From Rhodospirillales bacterium (GTDB lineage Bacteria > Pseudomonadota > Alphaproteobacteria > Rhodospirillales > Casp-alpha2), in the NCBI GenBank assembly GCA_021775095.1, contig JAJFII010000009.1, positions 1 to 64,000 of the forward strand: DNA of 64,000 nt, in the 5' to 3' direction. Below the pieces are notes generated by a model. The model did not search any database and was not told the origin of the DNA. It saw nothing but the letters and a program-made list of their open reading frames with translations. Below, one piece after another: positions 37,273 through 47,101 of the stretch (the stretch's first letter is position 1; each line of letters opens with the position of its first letter). Position numbers and translations under genes: made by a program.

Positions 37273-38019
37273 TTAGCGCGACAGGCGCAGGTCCGATATA
37301 TAGGCGGTGAGCTGGTTTTGTGAGGCGACTGAGGATACACCAATAAAACGGACCCGGGCATTATTGGTTTTATCTCGGGGCCAGGATTTTCGATAAAGAG
37401 ACGCTAAATCAACCGTTTCGGGCCACCAGACACCGACATTCTCAGCCCCGCCGCGGACCGTGTAATGGGCTTCGCGCTGGATTTGGTCCTTTGTTTTAAT
37501 GTGAACAAGTGTTCCGCGCATCAAGGCGGAAGGGGCCCACAAAAACGACATCACCCGATCAAAAACCGGGATCGCCGTTGCCGGGAAAAGTCTGGCAAAT
37601 GCCCCCTGATCCACGGTTTCGTTACTTCCGCCGGAAAATCCGACAATGATCCGCACCGGATGAAACTTCCAGTTTCCTGGTGCCAATCGCCAACGCCAAC
37701 TGAGATAGGGAGTCGCCAGCATATTTGCGCGAACCCGACGGGCGGCCAGAAATGGCGTCGATCCGCTGGTGATGGACAGGGTGCTGGCAGCTAGGGACGT
37801 GCTGACGGCAATGGCGTTGGTAGCGATTTTGCCGCTGGTAAACCAATCGTCGGGCAGGTTGTCTACGGTGAACGACTTGGCCATAGCCAGGACATTCAAA
37901 GAGCCACCCAGTTGGATGGTTGCCTCCGGTGCAGAACAGGCGGCGAGGGCAAGCAACGGGGCACTTTGAATCAGCCGTTTAAGGGGGGTAAATGATTCCA
38001 CAAAGCAATGTTTTATCAT
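37273..38019 (-). CDS. DUF3047-like lipoprotein
   Basis: 248 residues. A lipoprotein-type signal ends in LAAC, suggesting lipid anchoring. The remainder resembles DUF3047 proteins: FTVDNLPDDWF, PYLSWRWRLAPGNW, then AREAHYTV-like and TVDLASLYRKSW segments, ending in a beta strand AYISDLRLSR. Function of the family is unknown. Start ATG overlaps the stop of the upstream M48 protease gene by one base (TAATG on the minus strand), so the two are co-translated. Confidence 0.7.
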   Translation of the reverse strand: MIKHCFVESFTPLKRLIQSAPLLALAACSAPEATIQLGGSLNVLAMAKSFTVDNLPDDWFTSGKIATNAIAVSTSLAASTLSITSGSTPFLAARRVRANMLATPYLSWRWRLAPGNWKFHPVRIIVGFSGGSNETVDQGAFARLFPATAIPVFDRVMSFLWAPSALMRGTLVHIKTKDQIQREAHYTVRGGAENVGVWWPETVDLASLYRKSWPRDKTNNARVRFIGVSSVASQNQLTAYISDLRLSR

Positions 38020-39401
38020 TATTTACCCGCTTTGAGTCTCCGTTCCAGGTCGACGACCGCAAGGAGGATATCCTGGGACTGCAACCACTCACGCGATCCG
38101 TTTTTAAATAATCGTTCGGCCAGTCCGCCGTGGTATTTGGCGATATCCGGTTTGCCGTTGAGTAGGGCTTCTTCGGCCAGGGCTAGAGAACTTTCCCCCT
38201 TTTTCCCCTGACGACCATAGGCTATTGCCAATTGGCGCCAGATTCCTGGCGATTGCGGTTCTTTGGCTATGGCAAAACGCAGGTTTTCAATGGCTGGATC
38301 AATCAGTTTTTCATCCTCAAGTCCCAACTGAACAGACGCCAGCAGGGATCGGATCAGAGCCGAATTCGGCAGTAAATCACTGGCCTTCTGGTAATAGGGC
38401 AAAGCGTCTTGCAGGCGTCCGTTTTCATAGAGGATCTGTCCCTTTAACTCGATGAAATAGGGGTCCGTTGGCCGCTCGGACAGTAAACCGTCGATCAAGG
38501 GCAATGCATGATCCAAATCAGCCTTGCGATAATAAGCAATGGATCTGGCGTAACGGGCTTCCAGACTGGAGTCGGTTTCTTTATAAGTTCTCAGAGTCCG
38601 CCCAGAGGAGTTGATAAAAGCCGCCAATTTGGCCTTCATGCGGGCTTGCATTTCGACATAGGCTGGCGGCGTTTCCCGACCGGAATAGGCGGACGTTTCG
38701 ACGTGATGTTCGATGGTTCGAATCCGCTCGCTGGAAAGCGGGTGGGACTGCACGTAGGGGTCCTGGTTATTTGAACTGAGCAATTCCTGGTCTTCGAGAA
38801 TTTGCATGAATTCCATAAAACCCCTGGCCGATTGTTGCGTTTGATCCAGCAGACTCAACGCCGCATGGTCGGCGGCGGATTCCTGACCCCGGGTATAATT
38901 GAGGAAACTGCGCATGCTGGTGCCGGCACCGCCAGCGACAATCGCCGCGCCTAGGTCGCCTCGACCGGTGGCCAGGGTTGCTGCACCGCCGAGCACGTAG
39001 GACAGAAGGGCGGGAACGGAACTGCGGGAATGGGCGTCTTTGAGCCGTGAAAGATGACCGCCAGCGATGTGTCCTGTTTCGTGGGCGATTACGCCGATGA
39101 TCTGGTTGGCGCTGGCGCTGCGCATAATCAAACCGGTATTGATGAATAAATTTTGCCCGCCGGCAACGAAAGCATTGAGACTATCGTCATTAACGATATA
39201 AATGTTAACCGCATCGGGGTCCAAGCCGGCGGCCTGGAACACTGGTGTTGCAAAGGTCCGGATGTTATTTTCGATTTCCGCGTCGCGGATCAGGTTGATT
39301 CCGGCAGCATACGACGTTTCGGGCGCAAGCGACGCGCCCAAAGACATAATAAGAAACGCGAAAGCAGCTAAAGGGCGAATTATCACAATGGGTATTTCCA
39401 C
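38019..39401 (-). CDS. BepA-type M48 metalloprotease with TPR domain
   Basis: 460 residues. Signal peptide (LAAFAFLIMSLGASLA), zinc protease motif HETGHIAGGH (HExxH) in VIAHETGHIAGG, downstream glutamate ligand in QESAADHAALSLLD, and C-terminal TPR repeats (about 290-450; LPYYQKASDLLPNSALIRSL). This layout matches BepA/YfgC, a periplasmic protease/chaperone for outer-membrane protein assembly. It heads a two-gene unit with the DUF3047 lipoprotein and is divergent from the GGT-like gene, whose start it overlaps. Confidence 0.9.
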   Translation of the reverse strand: MEIPIVIIRPLAAFAFLIMSLGASLAPETSYAAGINLIRDAEIENNIRTFATPVFQAAGLDPDAVNIYIVNDDSLNAFVAGGQNLFINTGLIMRSASANQIIGVIAHETGHIAGGHLSRLKDAHSRSSVPALLSYVLGGAATLATGRGDLGAAIVAGGAGTSMRSFLNYTRGQESAADHAALSLLDQTQQSARGFMEFMQILEDQELLSSNNQDPYVQSHPLSSERIRTIEHHVETSAYSGRETPPAYVEMQARMKAKLAAFINSSGRTLRTYKETDSSLEARYARSIAYYRKADLDHALPLIDGLLSERPTDPYFIELKGQILYENGRLQDALPYYQKASDLLPNSALIRSLLASVQLGLEDEKLIDPAIENLRFAIAKEPQSPGIWRQLAIAYGRQGKKGESSLALAEEALLNGKPDIAKYHGGLAERLFKNGSREWLQSQDILLAVVDLERRLKAGK

Positions 39402-41076
39402 AACGGATAAGAGATATGTATGCCACGCCAGCGGCGCAAGGACTGAGCCTAAACGCCAGTTCCCGTGGCGTCAATTTATTGTCGCAACCCTGGCATTGGG
39501 ATTGGCCTGTTGTGCCGCCATCCAGGGCGAAGAATCGACGGTGCCCAGGGGAACCGTTGGTTTTGTCCAGGGAACCCTGGGCGGGATTGCCACCGATGAG
39601 CCAAGGGCAACCTTGATTGGTCGCGATGTCCTGGCATCGGGGGGGTCGGCGACCGACGCGGCGGTTGCGGCGTTCTTTGCCATGACCGTAACCCTGCCGT
39701 CGTCCGTCAGTTTGGGCGGTGGCGGTCTGTGTCTGGTCCGCGATCACCTGACGGAGACCGTCTCGACTTTGGATTTTCGCGGACAGGCGTCAAAATCAGC
39801 GAATGGCGATCTGGATACTGCCGCCATCCCCGGCAATCCGCGGGGTATCTTTGCCCTGCATGCAAAATATGGAAACTTAAAGTGGGCGGAATTGATTCGG
39901 CCTGCGGAAAACCTTGCCCGGTTCGGCACGGAGGTGTCTCGGGCCCTGGGCCAGGACCTGAAAATTTCTGCCGCTGATATTTGGCCCGATAAGGACATGC
40001 GGCGTTTGTTTTCCAGAACCGACGCCAGCCTGCCGTTCGCGGAAGGCGAATTCATCAAACAGGAAAATTTGTCGACGACCCTGGCCCGTATTCGGGCACG
40101 CGGTGCCAGCGATTTATATACCGGAACCTATGCCCGCCAGTTCGCTGAGGCGGCCCAGGAAAGCGGCCCGGCCTTTACCTATGACGAATTGCGCAGTTAC
40201 CTGCCGGAATGGCGTCAAACTATAGAAGTCCCGTTCATCAAAGGCACGGCTTTCCACTTCCCGATGCCGCCCGGATTGTCCGGCAGGACGGCGGCACAAA
40301 TAACGGCCATGGTGGCGTACCGCGACTGGTTTGCCACAATGACGGCCATTGAGCGGGCCCATCTGTTGGCGGAATCCATTGAAAGGACCCTGGCCGACCG
40401 GCCACGATGGCGCAGTGAAAACATCGAACCCGGAAAAATTGTGACGATGGACGCGACGGATCGATTATTGGCCGGATTTGATCGGGAGAAACACGTTCCG
40501 ACGCCGTCTCAGGTCGCTGCACCGACGGACTCCCTGGCGAAATCTCGGGGTGCGTCCTTGGCGGTAATGGACCATCAGGGATCAGCCGTCGCCTGTGCTT
40601 TTACGATGAACAAACCCTTTGGCGTGGGGCGGGTAGCCAGAGGTACAGGGGTTGTTTTGGCGGCACCGCCAGCGACACCCGACGGCGACGGGTCCCTGGC
40701 GGCCGTCATGCTGGTGAACAAAATAGGAAACTCCATGTTCTATGCATCAGCCGCCAGCGGCGGGGCACCGGCAACCTCGGCCCTGGTTAATGTCATGGCA
40801 AATGGAATTGCCAACCCGGAGGGGAACCTGGAATCAGCGATGGCTGGTAAACGGATCCATCACGGCGGTGCCGATGGTACGACCTATCTGGAAAAAGGCA
40901 TCGATATGGAGATTGTTGAAGGTTTGGGGAAACGCGGTCATAAAATGGCTTATGTGCGAACCCTGGGTTATGTAAATTCCGTTATTTGCGTAAACGGAAT
41001 ACCCAGCAAAACGGGAGCAAATTGTGACGTACAGTCCGACCCACGCGGGTTCGGATTGGGCGTCGGATCTGAATAG
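39388..41076 (+). CDS. Gamma-glutamyltransferase-like protein lacking the catalytic threonine
   Basis: About 562 residues, normal for GGT. Basic N-terminus then a hydrophobic lipoprotein-like segment (FIVATLALGLACCAA). GGT landmarks are present: ATDAAVAAFFAMTV, SSVSLGGGGLCLVRD, LDFRGQA (substrate-binding Arg), and a glycine-rich C-terminal part. At the autoprocessing site, where active enzymes have TTH-x-S, this protein reads GASLAVMD (about residues 388-395), so the nucleophile and its helper residues are missing. It is expected to be unprocessed and inactive as a transferase. ATG 39388 is chosen; it overlaps the divergent protease start by 14 bases. Confidence 0.75.
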   Translation: MGISTTDKRYVCHASGARTEPKRQFPWRQFIVATLALGLACCAAIQGEESTVPRGTVGFVQGTLGGIATDEPRATLIGRDVLASGGSATDAAVAAFFAMTVTLPSSVSLGGGGLCLVRDHLTETVSTLDFRGQASKSANGDLDTAAIPGNPRGIFALHAKYGNLKWAELIRPAENLARFGTEVSRALGQDLKISAADIWPDKDMRRLFSRTDASLPFAEGEFIKQENLSTTLARIRARGASDLYTGTYARQFAEAAQESGPAFTYDELRSYLPEWRQTIEVPFIKGTAFHFPMPPGLSGRTAAQITAMVAYRDWFATMTAIERAHLLAESIERTLADRPRWRSENIEPGKIVTMDATDRLLAGFDREKHVPTPSQVAAPTDSLAKSRGASLAVMDHQGSAVACAFTMNKPFGVGRVARGTGVVLAAPPATPDGDGSLAAVMLVNKIGNSMFYASAASGGAPATSALVNVMANGIANPEGNLESAMAGKRIHHGGADGTTYLEKGIDMEIVEGLGKRGHKMAYVRTLGYVNSVICVNGIPSKTGANCDVQSDPRGFGLGVGSE

Positions 41077-41088
41077 GAAACCCGAATC

Positions 41089-42246
41089 ATGGCCTTAAAG
41101 GTTTCAAGTCGCGGATTAATTCCACCGTTTATTGTTATGGATGTGATGCGCGCCGCCAATGAGCGGGAGGTGCAGGGCGAGCGTGTTCTGCATATGGAAG
41201 TTGGGCAACCGGGTACCGGCGCGCCGCAAGGGGTGGTCGATGCGGTCAAATCGGCTGTTGGTGCGACAACCCTGGGCTATACCGATGCATTTGGTATTCC
41301 ACCGTTGCGTGCGGCAATCGCCGCCCACTACGGAAAACAGTACGCGGTTGATATCGACCCGTCACAAGTGGTGGTCACCACCGGTTCATCGGCTGGTTTT
41401 GTGTTGTCGTTCCTCGCGACTTTTGATGCGGGTGATCGGGTCGCCCTGGCCAGCCCCGGTTATCCGGCCTACCGAAATATTTTAAGTGCCCTGGGCATTG
41501 ACGTGGTTGAAATCTTGACCGGACCTGAAACCAATTTTCAACCGACCGTCGGCTTGCTTGCGGCCGAGATCCGCAACAGCGGCGAGATCGACGGGTTAAT
41601 CATTGCCAGTCCGTCAAATCCAACCGGTACCATGTTGACGCCCGCTGACTTGAAACAGTTGATTGATTTTTGTACGACCCAGGAAATCCGCTTTATTTCC
41701 GATGAAATTTATCATGGAATTACCTATGGAACGGTTGCCCAGACAGCTGTCGCCTACAGTCCCGATGCGATTGTCATCAACAGTTTTTCCAAATATTTTT
41801 CGATGACAGGATGGCGGCTCGGATGGATGCTTATCCCTGACGATTTATTGCGTTCGGTCGAATGTCTGGCGCAAAATCTGTTTATTTCCGCACCGGCCAT
41901 ATCTCAGGTTGCCGGGGTTGCAGCCTTTGAATGTCGCGCCGAATTGAACGATAATCTGCGCCGGTATGGGGAAAACCGTGCCCTTTTGTTGCGGCAACTG
42001 CCGAACGCCGGGTTCGATAATCTGGCATCGGCCGACGGGGCTTTTTATGTCTATGCGGATGTTGGGGAATTGACCAACGACAGTGCCGCGTTTTGTGCCC
42101 GGATGCTGGCAGAAACCGGAGTTGCTGCGACACCGGGGACGGATTTTGATCCGTCCCGGGGCCATCGCTATATGCGGTTTTCTTTCTCCGGCGAAACTGC
42201 AGTGATGGCGGAAGCTGCGGAGCGCCTGATCGGCTGGCTCAAATGA
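41089..42246 (+). CDS. Pyridoxal-phosphate aminotransferase, class I/II
   Basis: 385 residues. Fold type I aminotransferase: GYTDAFGIPPLRAAIAAHYG, ASPSNPTGTMLTPADL, FISDEIYHGITYG (Asp and Tyr contacting the cofactor) and the Schiff-base lysine in NSFSKYFSMTGWRLGW. C-terminal arginine in YMRFSFSGE binds the substrate carboxylate. Substrate cannot be fixed; aspartate/alanine-type specificity is likely. It follows the GGT-like gene by 12 bases on the same strand and probably shares its transcript. Confidence 0.9.
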   Translation: MALKVSSRGLIPPFIVMDVMRAANEREVQGERVLHMEVGQPGTGAPQGVVDAVKSAVGATTLGYTDAFGIPPLRAAIAAHYGKQYAVDIDPSQVVVTTGSSAGFVLSFLATFDAGDRVALASPGYPAYRNILSALGIDVVEILTGPETNFQPTVGLLAAEIRNSGEIDGLIIASPSNPTGTMLTPADLKQLIDFCTTQEIRFISDEIYHGITYGTVAQTAVAYSPDAIVINSFSKYFSMTGWRLGWMLIPDDLLRSVECLAQNLFISAPAISQVAGVAAFECRAELNDNLRRYGENRALLLRQLPNAGFDNLASADGAFYVYADVGELTNDSAAFCARMLAETGVAATPGTDFDPSRGHRYMRFSFSGETAVMAEAAERLIGWLK

Positions 42247-42294
42247 GCGATTTATAGCTGGCGTAATTCCACTGGTCACCTTGCCTTAAAACGA

Positions 42295-42324
42295 AAAACG
42301 GCGGCCCGGGGGCCGCCATTTTTG
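42295..42324. terminator. Bidirectional terminator between aminotransferase and rne
   Basis: GGCGGCC (42300-42306) and GGCCGCC (42311-42317) form a perfect 7-bp GC stem with loop CGGG, followed by ATTTTTG on the plus strand. On the minus strand it is followed by GTTTTTCGTTTT. It lies between two convergent genes and should stop both transcripts. Confidence 0.85.
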
Positions 42325-42433
42325 TGGGTATTAGGGCAAAATCGCTGCAGAAACTTTCACTAAGCAATGTGAAAATGTATCAATACCAAAGGTGTTGGGG
42401 GCCTCGCCAAGCCAGCAATTTGCCGGAATCGCC

Positions 42434-45163
42434 TTAGCGCCGCCACCACCCACGTTTCGCGGGTTTTTCCTCAACAGCCGGTTCGGTTGCCGATTTCGCT
42501 TGTTCGACGGCGACCAGGACCGGTGCCGTCTCTCCCGTTGCCGGCGATTTATCCGTCTCGGCTTGCTCAGCAACCGCAGGCGTTACCGGCTCAGTTTCAG
42601 CCGTCCGGGCTGCGGCGGGTTTGCGTCTAACCGGTTCGGCGGCTGGTGGTGGAGAGGATGGGTCTGTTGCCTCGGCAACAGTTGCAACAGCCTCCGACGG
42701 GCTTGCCGCGGCACCCCCCAGGTCTTCGACAATGGCCTTGGCCCGGCGCCGTCTTTTCGGTTTGGCCGGGGCGTCGTCGACAACCGGATTATCCGGCGTT
42801 TCTACCACAGTATCCGCTTTGGCCGTCTTGGCGGCTGGTTTACGGCGCGGTTTACGGGCCGGTTTTTTTGTTTCGGGTTCCGTTGCGTCGGATCTGTCTG
42901 GCGAAACAGCAGGGCGTGTACCATCTGTTGCCGATGCGGCATCGTCTTCACCTGCGGGTTCTCCGGTCGGTTCGATTGCGTCGGGCGTGGTAGTTGCGTC
43001 GGACGTGGTAATCGGGATCACCTGAACATTTCCACCATTGCTGTTTTCATCGCTCGGTTTACGGCGACGACGGCGGCGTTTTGGTTTTTCTTCCGCCTCG
43101 CCGGTCGGGTCCGCACCGGTCACGGGATCGGCGGTGCCGTCGGACGGGGCTGTCTGCCGGGTTGGCTCCACTTCGGTTGTGTTTTGGACAGCATCCGCGA
43201 CGACGTTTTCGCCGTCATTATTCGTTTCCGCCGCCATATCTTCGGGCTTGCGACCGCGGTTTCTACCGCCCCGGCGTCCCCGCCGGCGCCGTTTATTTTG
43301 AGATTCTTCGTTTTCTTCCGTGGACTCAGGCGGCGTTTCAGGGGTTTCGCCGCTAATCTGTTGGGCGTTATCCTCCGTACTGTCCATATTGTCATTATCG
43401 GAACGTTTACGCCGACGACCGCGGCGGCGTTTGCGGCGTTTTCCGCCGTCGCCAGCAAATTCGTCATCGTCGTCATCCGACGATTGTGATCTGTCCGGCT
43501 GATTGGTGTGAACCGCCTTGGGTTTCGGTTGTTCCAGGTTGACCACATCTCCCTTCCGTTCAATACGGCAATCGGGTGGGATCAAACTGTCGTCGTTTTC
43601 GACGACAATTGAGGTCCCGTAGCGGGCTTCAATGTCGGTCAGGGCCGGACGTTTGAAATTCAACAAATACAGGGCCACTGCGGTTGGTACAAACAGGGTC
43701 AGGTCATCGGCCTTACGTCGTGTGCACTCCTCTTCGATCATGCGCAGGATATGCAATGCCGTCGAATCGGTTGACCGGCGTACGCCGGTACCTGCACAAT
43801 GGGGGCAGGGTTCCGAACTGGTTTCCAGCAAACTGGGCCGTAGCCGCTGGCGGGATAATTCCAGCAGACCAAAGGGGCTGATCCGGCCAATTTGAATGCG
43901 CGCCCGATCATTGCGCATGGCGTCTTTGAGTTGTCGTTCAACCCGTGTCTGGTTGCGATTGACTTCCATATCAATGAAATCAATGACAATCAGACCTGCC
44001 AGGTCCCGTAGTTTTAACTGCCGCGCAATTTCGTCGGCGGCTTCCAAATTGGTTTTGAGGGCTGTTTCTTCAATATTGCGCTCTTTGGTTGCCTTGCCGG
44101 AGTTCACATCAATGGAAACCAGGGCTTCCGTCGGGTTTATGACAATATATCCGCCGGATTTCATGTGCACTTCCGGCGAATGAATAACCGATAACTGGCT
44201 TTCCAGTTGATAGTGTTGGGTCAGGGACATTCCCTCGTCCTTGAACGGTTGAACCCGTTTGGCATGGCTGGGAATCAATAATTTCATAAAGTCCTTGGCC
44301 ATCCGGTACCCTTCATCACCGGCAACGACAACTTCTTCGATTTCCTTGCTGTAAAGATCGCGAATGGAACGTTTGATCAGGTTGCCTTCTTCGTGGACGC
44401 CACAGGGGGCAATGGATTCGAGCGTGGTTTCTCGGATTTGCGTCCACAGGCGCAACAGATATTCGTAATCGCGTTTGATTTCGGCCTTTGAGCGTTTGGC
44501 CCCGGCGGTGCGGACAATTACGGCAATTCCGTCGGGAATTCCCAGATCATTGATGATCACTTTTAAGCGTTTGCGGTCAACGCCGTTGCTGATTTTTCGG
44601 GAAATTCCGCCGCCCCGTGCTGTGTTAGGCATAAGGACACAATAACGGCCAGCCAAGGACAAATAAGTTGTCAGTGCTGCGCCTTTGCCGCCCCGTTCTT
44701 CTTTGACAACCTGAATGAGCAGGATCTGGCCGCGTTTGACGACTTCCTGGATGCGGTAGTTGCGGCGCATTTTGTAGGGCCGCCGGGCCACAACCTCATC
44801 GGTGTCGTCGCCACCAACGGTCTCCACCGGGCCTTCGGATAACGGTGTGTCATCGTCATTATCTTCGGCGGTTTCCTTGGCTTCCTCGGCCATCAGGGCT
44901 TCGCGGTCTTCAACCGGAATTTGATAATAGTCAGGATGGATTTCGCTAAAGGCCAGAAAACCATGGCGGTTGCCACCGTAATCGACAAAAGCTGCCTGTA
45001 ACGACGGCTCAACCCGTGTTACTTTAGCTAAATAGATGTTTCCCTTTAATTGTTTACGTGATTCAACTTCGACGTCGAAGTCTTCTAGTCTGTTCCCGTT
45101 GACGATCACAACCCGGGTCTCTTCCGGGTGGGATGCGTCGATTAGCATGCGTTTCATAGTCAT
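42434..45163 (-). CDS. rne: Ribonuclease E/G family endoribonuclease
   Basis: 909 residues. Catalytic N-terminal half: start MTMKRMLIDASHPEETRVVI, S1 domain (about 36-120, including an acidic alphaproteobacterial insertion EEAKETAEDNDDD), catalytic aspartates in VSIDVNSGKAT and IVIDFIDMEV, and the zinc-link EPCPHCAGTG. From about residue 560 the C-terminal half is low-complexity with arginine-rich patches (KRRKRRRGRRRKR), acidic stretches and Pro/Ala runs ending KRGWWRR, the expected degradosome and RNA-binding scaffold. Core of mRNA decay and rRNA processing. Confidence 0.95.
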   Translation of the reverse strand: MTMKRMLIDASHPEETRVVIVNGNRLEDFDVEVESRKQLKGNIYLAKVTRVEPSLQAAFVDYGGNRHGFLAFSEIHPDYYQIPVEDREALMAEEAKETAEDNDDDTPLSEGPVETVGGDDTDEVVARRPYKMRRNYRIQEVVKRGQILLIQVVKEERGGKGAALTTYLSLAGRYCVLMPNTARGGGISRKISNGVDRKRLKVIINDLGIPDGIAVIVRTAGAKRSKAEIKRDYEYLLRLWTQIRETTLESIAPCGVHEEGNLIKRSIRDLYSKEIEEVVVAGDEGYRMAKDFMKLLIPSHAKRVQPFKDEGMSLTQHYQLESQLSVIHSPEVHMKSGGYIVINPTEALVSIDVNSGKATKERNIEETALKTNLEAADEIARQLKLRDLAGLIVIDFIDMEVNRNQTRVERQLKDAMRNDRARIQIGRISPFGLLELSRQRLRPSLLETSSEPCPHCAGTGVRRSTDSTALHILRMIEEECTRRKADDLTLFVPTAVALYLLNFKRPALTDIEARYGTSIVVENDDSLIPPDCRIERKGDVVNLEQPKPKAVHTNQPDRSQSSDDDDDEFAGDGGKRRKRRRGRRRKRSDNDNMDSTEDNAQQISGETPETPPESTEENEESQNKRRRRGRRGGRNRGRKPEDMAAETNNDGENVVADAVQNTTEVEPTRQTAPSDGTADPVTGADPTGEAEEKPKRRRRRRKPSDENSNGGNVQVIPITTSDATTTPDAIEPTGEPAGEDDAASATDGTRPAVSPDRSDATEPETKKPARKPRRKPAAKTAKADTVVETPDNPVVDDAPAKPKRRRRAKAIVEDLGGAAASPSEAVATVAEATDPSSPPPAAEPVRRKPAAARTAETEPVTPAVAEQAETDKSPATGETAPVLVAVEQAKSATEPAVEEKPAKRGWWRR

Positions 45164-45657
45164 TTATTCCAAAGCTCCGAGGCGATAGGGCGACAGACCT
45201 GGTAAAACCCGGCTGTTCCGCATCGCGTGTTTCAATGAAGCCAGCGGCGCTTGCGATTCCTCCCATCACGACGGTCGCCCGACGTGTGGTTACTGGAGAA
45301 ACTCGCGCTGCTCTATCTGGCATTCGAATAAAACCTTTAATTGTGAATCTGAACATGCCCGAAATGTTATAATCTAGGGTATGTTCAGCGTTAAATAGTG
45401 TAACCCGCTTGCGAACTTCCAGCGCCATAGATAGGAAGGCTTTTGATCGTTCGTTTCATATCGTGCGAACGCGTTACGCTGTTAACATAAAGGTAGGGAA
45501 TTGATTCTACAATGTTCTTTTGAAGATACATGAAAACTTCTTTTGAAGATACATAAACAATTATGACTTTATGGATGTCGGATAAGGTGCCGCAAAGGGT
45601 TTGAAACCAAGGCGGTTTTACCCGTATATTGGATTATAAAGTCAAAGGTCGCGCAAT
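45164..45657. promoter_or_regulatory. 494-bp divergent region between rne and the amidase gene
   Basis: No gene is supported. It should carry the long leader of rne (minus strand), which in many bacteria is the site of RNase E autoregulation, and the promoter of the amidase operon (plus strand). The only distinct structure is the direct repeat described separately at 45515-45554. Confidence 0.4.
45515..45554 (+). repeat. Perfect 17-bp direct repeat with 23-bp period
   Basis: TTCTTTTGAAGATACAT occurs at 45515-45531 and again at 45538-45554, separated by six bases. Two turns of DNA helix per period would put the copies on the same face. It lies about 100 bases before the amidase start and 350 bases before rne, so it may be an operator. 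No cognate regulator is apparent. Confidence 0.7.
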
Positions 45658-47094
45658 ATGTGGTATGGGCAGAGAATTCGTGCATTTGTGGTTTGCGCCC
45701 TGGTTATGACAACCAGCGCGATCCTTTTGCCGTACCCGGTGACGGCCGCCGATTCCGTGGTAACGGATGTCCGGGTCTCGGAACGGGCCCAGCGCACGCG
45801 GGTGGTGTTCGAGTTTACCCGTGATTTGGATTTCAAGGTATTTACCCTAGGCAACCCCCGGCGGGTCGTCGTTGACATGCCGGAAGTCGGCTGGCGCCTG
45901 CCGCCACGACCCCTGCCAAGCCGCGTCGGGGTTTTTGAGACCCTGCGTTATGGTTTGTACAAACCAGGAAATTCCCGGGTCGTTGTCGATTTGCGGGCCC
46001 CGGCGATTATCAAAAAAGCCTTTTTGCTGGAACCTTCGGGGCCCCGGGGGTTTCGTTTGGTGATTGACCTGACTACCGCTAGCAAAACGGTTTTTCAACG
46101 TCACGTTAAGTCGCCGCCGATCCAAATTGTTTCTGCCTCGGCAGAAGAATTTAAAAAACCATCGCCGCCGACCGGCAAACGGCCCGTAGCCGAAACACCC
46201 AAATCACCGGTCATTTCGACACCGAAAATTACCCAAAGTTCGACCATCGCCACCGCCCGGATAAACAAAAAAACGGCAGCCCGGTTAAGCGAAACCGATG
46301 CCGGTAATAAAAATCCCAAGACAGTGGGCAAGGACCTGAAAAAACTGGTTTCAGCGTTTCGCCCGGCACCGCGCAAACCGGGCATAAGGCCGAGCAACGA
46401 TAAAAAAACGATTATTGTCGATTCCGGGCATGGCGGTGCCGACCCGGGCACCATTGGCCGGTCGGGAATTTATGAAAAACACATAACCCTGGCCATGGCC
46501 CGGGAATTGGCCAAACAGTTAAATGCCACAGGCCATTTTCGCGCCGTTATGACACGGGACCGCGATATCTATATCCCGCTTCGAAAAAGGGTCAAAATTG
46601 CCCGGGATTCCGGTGCCGATTTGTTCATCTCCCTGCATGCGGATGCGGTCAAAAATACCAAAATCCACGGACCTTCGGTTTATACCCTGTCGGAAAAGGC
46701 GTCGGATAAAGAAGCCGCAGCCTTGGCCGAAAAAGAAAATAAATCCGATTTGATTGCGGGTATGGATTTGTCCCACGAAAGTCAGGATGTGGCCAATATA
46801 TTGATCGATCTGGCGCAACGTGAATCCATGAACCAGTCCGTACGATTCGCGACACAATTAGTGAAAGACCTGAAGCGTCGGACCAAATTGCTGCGCAATA
46901 CCCATCGGTTTGCCGGTTTTGCGGTTCTCAAGGCGCCGGATATTCCGTCTGTGCTGATTGAAATGGGGTTTCTTTCAAACCGCAACGACGAGCGGCGTTT
47001 ACAGACCCGGGAATACCGAAAAAAGTTCTCGGCGGGGATCGTCGCCGCTGTTAAGACCTATTTTTCCCAGGTCGAAGAAGCCAATAACCAGTAA
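45658..47094 (+). CDS. amiC: N-acetylmuramoyl-L-alanine amidase with AMIN domain
   Basis: 478 residues. Signal peptide (AFVVCALVMTTSAILLPYP), N-terminal AMIN domain (about 30-140, VTDVRVSERAQRTRVVFEFT) that targets septal peptidoglycan, a lysine-rich linker and the amidase_3 catalytic domain (about 250-470): IIVDSGHGGADPGTIG, EKHITLAMARELA, LFISLHADAV and SVLIEMGFLSN supply the zinc ligands and catalytic glutamate. It cleaves peptide stems from the glycan during daughter-cell separation. It precedes the PBP1A gene on the same strand. Confidence 0.9.
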   Translation: MWYGQRIRAFVVCALVMTTSAILLPYPVTAADSVVTDVRVSERAQRTRVVFEFTRDLDFKVFTLGNPRRVVVDMPEVGWRLPPRPLPSRVGVFETLRYGLYKPGNSRVVVDLRAPAIIKKAFLLEPSGPRGFRLVIDLTTASKTVFQRHVKSPPIQIVSASAEEFKKPSPPTGKRPVAETPKSPVISTPKITQSSTIATARINKKTAARLSETDAGNKNPKTVGKDLKKLVSAFRPAPRKPGIRPSNDKKTIIVDSGHGGADPGTIGRSGIYEKHITLAMARELAKQLNATGHFRAVMTRDRDIYIPLRKRVKIARDSGADLFISLHADAVKNTKIHGPSVYTLSEKASDKEAAALAEKENKSDLIAGMDLSHESQDVANILIDLAQRESMNQSVRFATQLVKDLKRRTKLLRNTHRFAGFAVLKAPDIPSVLIEMGFLSNRNDERRLQTREYRKKFSAGIVAAVKTYFSQVEEANNQ

Positions 47095-47101
47095 ATTGGC
47101 C

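Noticed and set aside
42392-43489. A 365-codon open frame on the plus strand opposite rne
   Set aside because: It is the antisense of the low-complexity arginine/proline-rich half of RNase E, where long antisense frames are expected; its protein is an artefactual Arg/Phe/Cys-rich sequence.
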